Shown: positions 1 to 5,640 of the stretch, one piece after another
How the letters are laid out: every line of letters starts with the position of its first letter
Numbering within the stretch: the first letter of the stretch is position 1
Assembly: GCA_012841465.1 (NCBI GenBank)
Contig: DUUS01000011.1
Span: 1-5,863 of the forward strand
DNA from: Mollicutes bacterium
Lineage (GTDB): Bacteria > Bacillota_I > Bacilli_A > RF39 > UBA660
Length of the DNA: 5,863 bases
Direction of reading: 5' to 3'
Notes under the pieces: generated by a model
Told to the model about the DNA's origin: nothing
What the model saw: only the letters and a program-made list of their open reading frames with translations
The model's database searches: none
Position numbers and translations under genes: made by a program

Positions 1-3
1 ATT

Positions 4-27
4 AGGATACCTTAGTATCTTTTTTTT
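4..27 (+). terminator. Rho-independent terminator of an upstream gene
   Basis: A short hairpin pairs bases 4-10 with 15-21 (core GATAC/GTATC, one G-U pair, loop CTTA) and runs straight into a T tract ending at base 27. It probably ends transcription from a gene to the left of the window. In Bacilli that neighbour is often gdpP, but it is not visible here. The stem is short and AT-rich, so termination may be leaky and let some upstream transcription into rplI. Confidence 0.5.
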
Positions 28-35
28 AATTGTTT

Positions 36-44
36 TGATATAAT
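36..44 (+). promoter_or_regulatory. Extended -10 promoter for the rplI-dnaB operon
   Basis: TGA followed by a perfect TATAAT (39-44) makes an extended -10 element. The best-spaced -35 (about 16-21, TATCTT) is poor and lies in the preceding terminator, so activity would rest on the extended -10. Transcription would begin near base 51, leaving a leader of about 16 nt that holds the Shine-Dalgarno sequence AGGGAG (56-61), 5 nt before the rplI ATG. Confidence 0.5.
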
Positions 45-66
45 TAAATGGAGTTAGGGAGATAAA

Positions 67-513
67 ATGAAAGTAATATTGTTAAAAGATGTAAAAAATC
101 AAGGAAAAAAAGATGATGTAATTGAAGTAAGTGATGGATATGCTATTAATTTTTTAATTAAGAAAGGTCTTGCAGTTAAATATACTGAAAAAAGTAAAGA
201 ACTTTTAGAAAAAGAAATGTTAATTAAAGAAAAAGAAGAAGCAAAAGAATTAAAGGAAGCAAAAGAATATAAAAAAATATTAGAAAAAGATTCTTTTGTA
301 ATTAAAATGAAATCAGGAGTAGAGGGTAAATTATTCGGAACTGTTTCAACTAAACAAATAGCAAACTTAATCAAAGAAAAACTTGAATTAAATATTGATA
401 AAAAACAAATAAAAATTATAAGTCCAATTGATACCCTAGGAACTCATAAAGTAATAATAAATCTACATAAAGAAGTAGAGGCTAATATAAAAATTGATGT
501 AAAAGAGGAATAA
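67..513 (+). CDS. rplI: 50S ribosomal protein bL9
   Basis: bL9 binds 23S rRNA near the L1 stalk of the large subunit and helps keep the reading frame. The protein has 148 residues, the usual family length. The N-terminal RNA-binding domain (residues 1-50) starts MKVILLKDV and contains the signature region GYAINFLIKKGLA (24-36). A long charged helix, rich in Lys and Glu, spans about 41-75. The C-terminal domain has the typical GKLFGTVS (87-94) and LGTHKV (124-129) segments. Two signature positions differ from the usual sequence: Asp16 where Gly or Asn is common, and Ile27 where Arg or Lys is common. The ATG follows a good ribosome site. The gene leads the operon and ends 1 nt before dnaB, an arrangement conserved in many Bacillota. 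The identification is secure. Confidence 0.97.
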   Translation: MKVILLKDVKNQGKKDDVIEVSDGYAINFLIKKGLAVKYTEKSKELLEKEMLIKEKEEAKELKEAKEYKKILEKDSFVIKMKSGVEGKLFGTVSTKQIANLIKEKLELNIDKKQIKIISPIDTLGTHKVIINLHKEVEANIKIDVKEE

Positions 514-514
514 A

Positions 515-1858
515 ATGATTGAACGAAAAATGCCCCAAAATTTAGAAGCAGAAATGGCAGTACTAGGTAGTGCCTTTTTAACCACATATGCTTTAGAAAA
601 AGTTTGTGAAGAACTTCTTCCAGAGATGTTTTTAAATGCTGCGAATAAAAGAATATTTGAGGCAATATACGAGCTACATCAAAATAAAATACCACTGGAT
701 TCAACAACTGTTAAAAATGAAATAGAAAAAAAATCTAATATTAGTTCAATAGGTGGTATTGAATATTTAAGTGAAGTAATTGACTCAGTAATAACTGCAG
801 CAAATGTTGATCACTATATAGATATTGTTAGAGAAAAAGCTCTAAGAAGAAAATTAATTGAAGTAACCAACGAAATAAATGTTAGTGCATATAATGAAGA
901 ATATGACACTAATGAAATGATAGATGATGCTGAAAAGAAAATATTTACTGTAACTAAAGCAAGAAAAGCAGGAGAAATTAAAACCATTGGCGAGGTTATG
1001 AGAACTACCCAAGAACATTTAGAGAGACTAGCTAAAAATCAAGCTGAAATAACAGGTATAGCAACAGGATTTTATGACTTTGATAAATTAACTAGTGGTC
1101 TTCATGAAAATGAACTGATTATTATTGCAGCAAGACCAGCAATGGGTAAAACAGCATTTGGTTTAAATATTGCTATTAATTCAGCAATAAACAGTAAAAA
1201 ACCAGTCGCAATCTTTAATATGGAAATGAGTGCTGAGCAGCTTGCTTTAAGAATGATTGCATCTGTTGGTGGCATTGATATGAATAAACTTAAAACCGGT
1301 AAACTAGAACACAATGACTGGAAAAAGGTAAATGAAGCAATGAGCCAGTTAGGTGAAACAGATATTTACTTAGAAGATTCATCAGGAATTACTGTATCAG
1401 AAATAAGAGCAAAATGTAGAAGACTGGCAACAAGTGATAAAGGATTAGGTTTAGTAATTATTGACTACCTACAATTAATAAATGGTAGTGCTAGATATGC
1501 TGGAAATCGCCAGCAAGAAGTAGCTGAAATTTCCAGATCACTTAAAACTATGGCAATGGAACTTAAAATACCAGTAATTGCTCTAGCTCAGCTATCAAGA
1601 AGTGTAGAGCTTAGAGAAAACAAAAGACCAATCATGAGTGATTTAAGAGAATCAGGCTCAATTGAGCAAGATGCTGATATTGTCGCATTCTTATATCGTG
1701 ATGATTATTATAATAAACCCAAAGAGAAAACCAATGTATCATTAACTGAATTAATAATTGGTAAACATCGTAATGGTAGTACTGGTACCATTGAACTTGT
1801 ATTCGAAGGTAATATGAGTAATTTTAGAAATTTTGCTAAAAAGGAAGAAGTGAGGTAA
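515..1858 (+). CDS. dnaB: Replicative DNA helicase DnaB
   Basis: This is the hexameric ring helicase that unwinds DNA at the replication fork with ATP (called DnaC in Bacillus subtilis). Its 447 residues match the family length. The N-terminal helical domain (about 5-105) interacts with primase, a linker follows, and the RecA-like motor domain starts near 180. Visible motifs are Walker A ARPAMGKT (206-213), the catalytic glutamate in NMEMS (E237), Walker B VIIDYLQL (314-321), the polar sensor LAQLSR (357-362), the DLRESGSIEQDAD segment (376-388), and the arginine-finger motif GKHRNG (416-421, R419). No intein or insertion is present. It starts 1 nt after rplI, and its ribosome site GAGG (505-508) lies inside rplI, so the two are probably translationally coupled. 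The M23 peptidase gene follows after 3 nt. Confidence 0.98.
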   Translation: MIERKMPQNLEAEMAVLGSAFLTTYALEKVCEELLPEMFLNAANKRIFEAIYELHQNKIPLDSTTVKNEIEKKSNISSIGGIEYLSEVIDSVITAANVDHYIDIVREKALRRKLIEVTNEINVSAYNEEYDTNEMIDDAEKKIFTVTKARKAGEIKTIGEVMRTTQEHLERLAKNQAEITGIATGFYDFDKLTSGLHENELIIIAARPAMGKTAFGLNIAINSAINSKKPVAIFNMEMSAEQLALRMIASVGGIDMNKLKTGKLEHNDWKKVNEAMSQLGETDIYLEDSSGITVSEIRAKCRRLATSDKGLGLVIIDYLQLINGSARYAGNRQQEVAEISRSLKTMAMELKIPVIALAQLSRSVELRENKRPIMSDLRESGSIEQDADIVAFLYRDDYYNKPKEKTNVSLTELIIGKHRNGSTGTIELVFEGNMSNFRNFAKKEEVR

Positions 1859-1861
1859 GTT

Positions 1862-3385
1862 ATGAAAAGTAATAGTCCGCTCGGAATATTATTTTCTATT
1901 ATAACTTTTATATTTTTATTTTTTGTAGGTGCTGATGTTCAAAGTGAGGCAATACCTAGAAAGTTATATAAAGTTTATTTAAACGGAGAAACAATTGGAC
2001 TAATTGAATCAGAAGATAATTTAGTTAAATTAATTGATGAAAAACAAAATGAAGTTAAAGAAAAATATAATGTAGATAAAGTATATCCTCCTTATTCACT
2101 TGAAATAAAAGAAGAATATACTTACCAAACTAATATAAATACAAGCGAAGAAATTTATGATGTTATTAGAGAAAGAGATCCCTTTACTATAAATGGATAT
2201 GTAGTAACTATTGATTATCCAGAAGATGAGCCTCTTGTTTTAAATGTGCTTGAAAAAGAAGATTTTGAAGAAGCGTTTAAAAGCGTTATAAAAGCATTTG
2301 TAGGATCAGATGAATATGAAGCATTTGCTAGTGAAACCCAAGAAGAAATTGTTGATGTAGGATCTAAAATTGAAACAATCTACTGGGAAGAAGAAATATC
2401 TATTAAAGAAACATTAATAAGTGTTGATTCTTTTATTTTTGAAAATTCTAGTGATATAAGTAAGTATTTACTTTATGGAAGTTTAGATGAACAAGAAAAA
2501 TATGTTATCAAAGAGGGAGATGACATAAAAAGTGTGGCTTATAAAAACAATTTAAGCACCGAAGAGTTTTTAATATCAAATCCAAACTTTTCAAGTGAAA
2601 ATGTCTTACTATCTCCAAATCAAGTAGTAAATATAGGATTAATTAAACCTCTTGTTACTATAACTAATGAAATGCATGTTGTTGAAGATGTTATTGAAAG
2701 ATACGAAGTTGAATACATAGACGATGAAAATGCTTATTATGGAACTCAAAAAACAATTCAAGAAGGTGTAGATGGAATAAAAAGAGTAACCGAAAAAGTA
2801 TTATACCGAAATGGTGAAATCCATGATTTAGTTGTTATAAAAAATTTAACAGTTGAAATAAAACCAAGAATTAATAAAATTATCTCAAGAGGAGTTAAAA
2901 GACACTCATCTGGTGGATTTCAATATTATGCTGGAATTGGCTCTTGGCTATGGCCAGCAACCAATCCAAGTATAATTACAAGTAGATTTGGACCAAGATG
3001 GGGAACTCATCATAATGGTATCGATGTATCAGGTCCAGGAATGGGCTCACCTATATATGCATCACTGGGAGGTAAAGTTACCGCAACGAAAGATGGCTGC
3101 GCCTCTCTGCGTGGTGACAGACGTGGTGATAAAGAATATAGTTCCTGTGGTGGCGGATATGGAAACTATGTTAAAATTTTAACTACAGATGGAAGGTATA
3201 CAGTCACTTATGCCCACTTGGTACCTGGTTTAAGAGTTGAACTAGGACAAAATGTTGCCAGAGGAACATTCATTGGTGGTATGGGTAATAGTGGTAGTTC
3301 TACTGGTACTCACCTTCACTTTGAAATATTTGATAATGTATTAGGTAGATATTTAGATCCATGCGGAGAGGTATTTAGATGTTAG
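1862..3385 (+). CDS. Secreted LysM-G5-M23 peptidoglycan endopeptidase
   Basis: This is a predicted zinc metallopeptidase that cuts peptidoglycan cross-bridges or stem peptides outside the membrane. The 507 residues begin with a signal peptide or membrane anchor (hydrophobic 7-24). A stalk-like acidic region of unknown fold follows (about 35-205), then a LysM wall-binding domain (about 214-260), a G5 domain (about 265-343), and an M23/LytM catalytic domain (about 360-500). Expected zinc ligands are H384 and D388 in HNGID, and H486 in THLH. H452 (YAHL) and H484 are the usual catalytic histidines, so the site looks intact. Oddities are a loop bracketed by C413 and C429 with two RGD tripeptides (417-419, 421-423), and a second Cys pair at the C-terminus (C501, C507). 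The ATG follows ribosome site GTGAGG (1850-1855). It overlaps walJ by 7 nt. The family is clear; the exact bond cut is unknown. Confidence 0.93.
   Translation: MKSNSPLGILFSIITFIFLFFVGADVQSEAIPRKLYKVYLNGETIGLIESEDNLVKLIDEKQNEVKEKYNVDKVYPPYSLEIKEEYTYQTNINTSEEIYDVIRERDPFTINGYVVTIDYPEDEPLVLNVLEKEDFEEAFKSVIKAFVGSDEYEAFASETQEEIVDVGSKIETIYWEEEISIKETLISVDSFIFENSSDISKYLLYGSLDEQEKYVIKEGDDIKSVAYKNNLSTEEFLISNPNFSSENVLLSPNQVVNIGLIKPLVTITNEMHVVEDVIERYEVEYIDDENAYYGTQKTIQEGVDGIKRVTEKVLYRNGEIHDLVVIKNLTVEIKPRINKIISRGVKRHSSGGFQYYAGIGSWLWPATNPSIITSRFGPRWGTHHNGIDVSGPGMGSPIYASLGGKVTATKDGCASLRGDRRGDKEYSSCGGGYGNYVKILTTDGRYTVTYAHLVPGLRVELGQNVARGTFIGGMGNSGSSTGTHLHFEIFDNVLGRYLDPCGEVFRC
3110..3133 (+). repeat. 12-bp tandem duplication encoding RGDR-RGDK
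   Basis: Two 12-base units, CGTGGTGACAGA (3110-3121) and CGTGGTGATAAA (3122-3133), agree at 10 of 12 positions and lie in frame inside the M23 gene. They encode RGDR and RGDK. Bases 3091-3130 are 60% G+C, about twice the window level, and use CGT for Arg where neighbouring genes mostly use AGA. This suggests a local duplication in a recently gained or fast-changing loop. Confidence 0.7.
3365..3371 (+). promoter_or_regulatory. Ribosome binding site of walJ inside the M23 gene
   Basis: GGAGAGG lies 7 nt before the walJ ATG and within the last codons of the M23 peptidase gene. It supports the ATG at 3379, which overlaps the upstream stop (ATGTTAG, with TAG at 3383-3385), and it implies coupled translation of the two proteins. 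Confidence 0.7.
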
Positions 3386-4143
3386 TTAGTGTACTTGCTA
3401 GTGGATCAAAAGGAAACTCTACTTTAATAAAAACAAAAGAATATAATTTACTTATCGATGCAGGAATGACTACTAAATATTTAGAAAACGCTTTAAGAAA
3501 ACATGAAATGTTACTAAGTGAAATAGATTATATCTTTATCACTCATACTCATAGTGATCATGTTAATGCATTAAAAACCTTAACAAAAAGATATAATCCT
3601 ACAATAGTCATGTCTAGTAGTATGCTTGAAGATTTAAAATACTTGAAAGATTATGAAAACATAGAAATAATTAATGATACCTTAAATATAGGAAATATCT
3701 TAATTGAAGTTATTCCTACAAGTCATGATACAAACGATAGTAATGGCTATGTTATAACTAAAGATAATAAATCTATCGTATATATAACTGATACAGGTTA
3801 TATTCATCAAAAACACTTTCCAAAACTTACAAATAAATCAATCTATATATTTGAAAGTAATTTTGATCCTGAAATGCTTAGTTATGGAAAATACCCAAGA
3901 CGGCTTCAAAGAAGAATCTTAAGTCCAACTGGACACTTATCAAACCAAGATTCAGCATCATATTTAAGTAGACTAATCGGACCTAATACTAAAAAAATAA
4001 TATTAGCCCACTTAAGTCAGGATAATAATAAAAAAGAAATTGCTCTTGAAACTTTAGAAAAAACTTTTAAAGAAAAAGATATTAATTTTACTAACATATT
4101 AATAGCTGAGCAAGATAATGTAACCGAATTAATTGAAATTTAA
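3379..4143 (+). CDS. walJ: WalJ/YycJ-type metallo-beta-lactamase-fold nuclease
   Basis: This is a cytoplasmic MBL-fold protein of the WalJ (YycJ) family. Members are reported to have 5'-3' exonuclease activity and are linked to mismatch repair and to coordinating replication with division. The 254 residues are near the usual length. The start MLVSVLASGSKGNS is typical of the family. Metal-binding motifs are HTHSDH (H56, H58, D60, H61), H116 in TSHD, D138 in ITDTG, H186 in GHLS and H211 in LAHLS. The ESNFD segment (159-163) is also characteristic. All metal ligands appear present. The gene overlaps the M23 peptidase by 7 nt and is the last of the rplI operon. In Bacillus walJ sits downstream of walRK and yycHI; those genes are not next to it on the left here. 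A general MBL hydrolase is the alternative, but the motifs favour WalJ. Confidence 0.87.
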   Translation: MLVSVLASGSKGNSTLIKTKEYNLLIDAGMTTKYLENALRKHEMLLSEIDYIFITHTHSDHVNALKTLTKRYNPTIVMSSSMLEDLKYLKDYENIEIINDTLNIGNILIEVIPTSHDTNDSNGYVITKDNKSIVYITDTGYIHQKHFPKLTNKSIYIFESNFDPEMLSYGKYPRRLQRRILSPTGHLSNQDSASYLSRLIGPNTKKIILAHLSQDNNKKEIALETLEKTFKEKDINFTNILIAEQDNVTELIEI

Positions 4144-4152
4144 ATGTACACT

Positions 4153-4192
4153 AGGCTTAAGTTCTGCATAAAAGTATTGAACTTAAGTTTTT
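4153..4192 (+). terminator. Rho-independent terminator after walJ
   Basis: A perfect 9-bp stem, CTTAAGTTC (4156-4164) with GAACTTAAG (4179-4187), has a 14-nt loop that can form a small inner stem. It can be lengthened by three pairs, two of them G-U, and is followed by TTTTT (4188-4192). It lies 12 nt after the walJ stop and closes the rplI operon. The 3' arm doubles as part of the next promoter. Confidence 0.68.
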
Positions 4193-4204
4193 AAACGGTA
4201 TAAT
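4177..4204 (+). promoter_or_regulatory. SigA-type promoter of the Nudix-ung operon
   Basis: TTGAAC (4177-4182) and a perfect TATAAT (4199-4204) are separated by 16 bp. The -35 box overlaps the 3' arm of the walJ terminator hairpin. The predicted start near 4211 leaves a leader of about 25 nt. Confidence 0.65.
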
Positions 4205-4222
4205 TAAATAGTAAGAATAAAA

Positions 4223-4228
4223 AGAGGT
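4223..4228 (+). promoter_or_regulatory. Ribosome binding site that sets a GTG start
   Basis: AGAGGT lies 7 nt before GTG 4236. There is no in-frame ATG until Met25, which would remove the first strand of the Nudix fold, so the GTG is the likely start of the Nudix gene. Confidence 0.65.
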
Positions 4229-4235
4229 AATAAAA

Positions 4236-4673
4236 GTGAATAATGAAGAAGGATATTTATTAGTAGTAGGAACAGCATTTATAAGAAATGGTAAAGTCCT
4301 AGTTAGTATGTCAAAAAGAAGTGCTAAAAAAGGAAAATACACTTTAGTAGGTGGCGGAGTAGAAACATATGATGGATCATTTAGAAGAGCTGCTAAAAGA
4401 GAATGTGAAGAAGAAATCGCAAATGGTTTTGTTATTGATGAAAAACAGCTAGTACCAATAATTGTTTTTAGAGAACCAGCTCTATCAGATCCTTCTATTA
4501 ATATTGAAATGCATATGTATCTATCACTTAAAGATATAGATGTAGATATTGAACCAAATGATGAAATAGTTGAATATAGATGGTTTACCCTAGGTGAAGA
4601 TGAATCAATACTGTCAACCGCAGTTAAAGATCACTTTATACCATGGGCTAAAAAAAATAATATCATGTACTAA
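4236..4673 (+). CDS. Nudix (MutT-like) hydrolase
   Basis: This is a small cytoplasmic pyrophosphohydrolase of the Nudix superfamily, which cleaves nucleoside diphosphates linked to another moiety. The substrate cannot be read from the sequence. The 145 residues form a single domain. The Nudix box runs from about G41 to G64. Its core REUxEE is present as RECEEE (55-60), supplying the metal-binding glutamates E56, E59 and E60. Two positions depart from the consensus: the Glu expected eight residues before R55 is Gly47 (with Asp46 beside it), and the terminal Gly is displaced (Ala62, then Gly64). The segment EYRWFTLGE (113-121) is typical of late Nudix strands. It starts with GTG and has its own promoter. 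It lies 8 nt before ung, so a nucleotide-pool cleaning role is plausible but unproven. Confidence 0.88.
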   Translation: MNNEEGYLLVVGTAFIRNGKVLVSMSKRSAKKGKYTLVGGGVETYDGSFRRAAKRECEEEIANGFVIDEKQLVPIIVFREPALSDPSINIEMHMYLSLKDIDVDIEPNDEIVEYRWFTLGEDESILSTAVKDHFIPWAKKNNIMY

Positions 4674-4681
4674 AGGATAAT

Positions 4682-5329
4682 ATGGACTGGAATATAATTT
4701 TAAAAGATATTTACAACTCAAAAGAATATAAAATATTAATAAAAAAGATAAAAGAAGAATATAAAACCAAAACAATATATCCATCTTTTAATAATGTCTT
4801 TAAAGCCTTAGAGCTTACCCCATACAAAAATGTAAAAGCCGTAATAATTGGGCAAGATCCCTACCATGGAGAAGGTGAAGCAAATGGACTTTGCTTCTCT
4901 GTTAACAAAGATATTAAACAGCCTCCATCTTTAAGAAACATCTTCAAAGAATTAAAAAGCGATTTAAATATAGAGGCTACATCAAATGATTTATCATCTT
5001 GGGCTAAAGAAGGAGTACTTCTTCTTAATTCGTGTTTAACCGTAATTAAAGATAAACCAAATAGCCATAAAGATATAGGGTGGCAATTTTTTACTGACAA
5101 TATAATATCTAAACTAAACGAAAGAAAAGAACCAATAGTGTTTATCCTCTGGGGAAACTATGCTAAAACAAAAAAGAAACTAATAACAAACAAAAATCAC
5201 TTAATAATAGAAAGTTCACACCCATCACCCCTAGGAGCTTATAAAAGTTTTTTTAATAGTAAACCATTCTCTAAAACAAACAACTTCTTAATCAAAAATA
5301 ATATAAAACCAATCAACTGGGAAATATAA
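4682..5329 (+). CDS. ung: Uracil-DNA glycosylase, family 1
   Basis: Ung removes uracil from DNA by cutting the N-glycosidic bond, the first step of base-excision repair. The 215 residues are slightly short beside about 225-230 in well-known members but appear complete. Motif A is GQDPYH (57-62), with D59 as the catalytic acid. F72 in GLCFSV stacks on uracil. PPSL (81-84) is the Pro-rich loop. LLLNSCLT (113-120) holds the uracil-reading N116. Motif B, HPSPL (180-184), has catalytic H180 and the intercalating Leu184. All key residues are present. The ribosome site AAAGGAT (4673-4678) overlaps the Nudix stop region, so the two genes are co-transcribed and probably coupled. The final codons resemble a second sequence found about 240 bases downstream. 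Confidence 0.97.
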   Translation: MDWNIILKDIYNSKEYKILIKKIKEEYKTKTIYPSFNNVFKALELTPYKNVKAVIIGQDPYHGEGEANGLCFSVNKDIKQPPSLRNIFKELKSDLNIEATSNDLSSWAKEGVLLLNSCLTVIKDKPNSHKDIGWQFFTDNIISKLNERKEPIVFILWGNYAKTKKKLITNKNHLIIESSHPSPLGAYKSFFNSKPFSKTNNFLIKNNIKPINWEI

Positions 5330-5333
5330 AGCA

Positions 5334-5372
5334 AAAAGCAAGCGATTTAAATAAAAATTCTCTTGTTTTTTT
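5334..5372 (+). terminator. Rho-independent terminator after ung
   Basis: CAAG (5339-5342) pairs with CTTG (5362-5365), continued inward by GA/TC after one mismatch and by a further AT stem. It is flanked by A5 before and T7 (5366-5372) after, which can extend the stem. It starts 4 nt after the ung stop. The A-rich 5' side could allow weak function on the other strand. Confidence 0.6.
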
Positions 5373-5587
5373 ATTCACTCAAATATACTCTGAACAATTA
5401 TTCCTTCATCTAAAACCATTCAAAAGTCAAAAGTTTATGAAGTCTGATTTATAATTTGAAACTGCTAACCAATTAATCGGTAAAATACTCAGAAGAAACA
5501 AAAAATAAAAAAAACAAACAACAACTTTTAATCCCAACAATAATATAAAATTAATTAACCCAAAATATAAATATTTCTTTTATTTAT
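5373..5587. other. AT-rich intergenic region without a supported gene
   Basis: No open frame with a convincing start, ribosome site and family match is visible on either strand. The + strand is very A-rich at 5491-5520, which could bend DNA or act as an upstream promoter element. One + frame is open from inside the ung terminator to 5451 and continues after a single TAA (5452-5454) to 5508. Bases 5511-5571 resemble the ung 3' end. The region may be decayed coding sequence, but this is only suggestive. Confidence 0.5.
5511..5571 (+). repeat. Imperfect copy of the ung 3' end
   Basis: Bases 5511-5571 align with 5273-5330, the end of ung, at about 80% by eye with several small indels. Shared blocks are AAAACAAACAAC, TTAATC, AATAATATAAAA and AAATATAAA, in the same order. 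Read with small frame shifts, the copy gives NNIK-INP beside NNIKPINW of Ung. It may be a relic of a duplicated or recombined ung end. Both segments are AT-rich, so chance similarity cannot be excluded. Confidence 0.4.
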
Positions 5588-5616
5588 TTGAAAAAACCAC
5601 TATAAAGTGATAGTAT
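5588..5616 (+). promoter_or_regulatory. Promoter of the TasA/CalY-like gene
   Basis: TTGAAA (5588-5593), a 17-bp spacer and TAGTAT (5611-5616) preceded by TGA (5608-5610) form a -35 plus extended -10 promoter. An inverted repeat ACTAT/ATAGT (5599-5603 and 5610-5614) lies over the spacer and -10, where a repressor could bind. The ribosome site AGAGGAAG (5626-5633) is placed well for the ATG at 5641. Confidence 0.5.
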
Positions 5617-5640
5617 TATCTTAATAGAGGAAGAATAATT

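Noticed and set aside
99..374. Minus-strand open frame opposite rplI
   Set aside because: It lies wholly antisense to a certain ribosomal protein gene, shows no family motif and no ribosome site, and is a shadow of AT-rich coding sequence.
444..1314. Minus-strand open frames opposite rplI/dnaB (444-707 and 1102-1314)
   Set aside because: They are antisense to conserved genes with no start signals. Their hydrophobic look follows from the complement of Glu/Lys/Asn-rich codons.
2988..3182. Second + frame inside the M23 peptidase gene, 64 codons
   Set aside because: It overlaps the catalytic domain, whose motifs are intact in the main frame, and has no ribosome site or recognisable product.
4157..4342. 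Minus-strand open frame over the walJ terminator and Nudix start
   Set aside because: It spans a terminator and promoter on the other strand, has no ribosome site, and matches no family by eye.
4861..5100. Minus-strand open frame opposite ung
   Set aside because: It is antisense to the conserved catalytic region of Ung and has no supporting signals.
67..5329. Alternative genetic code with TGA as Trp
   Set aside because: All 12 Trp residues in the six complete genes are TGG and no in-frame TGA occurs. Stops are TAA, with one TAG. The lack of TGA stops is not enough to suggest reassignment.
5360..5430. Minus-strand mini-ORF starting MVLDEGIIVQ in the ung downstream spacer
   Set aside because: It is only 14 codons, overlaps the area of the ung terminator, and has no clear ribosome site or relative.
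5491..5525. A-rich tract as a short tandem repeat or CRISPR-like array
   Set aside because: It is irregular low-complexity AAAC/AAC sequence without fixed repeat and spacer units.
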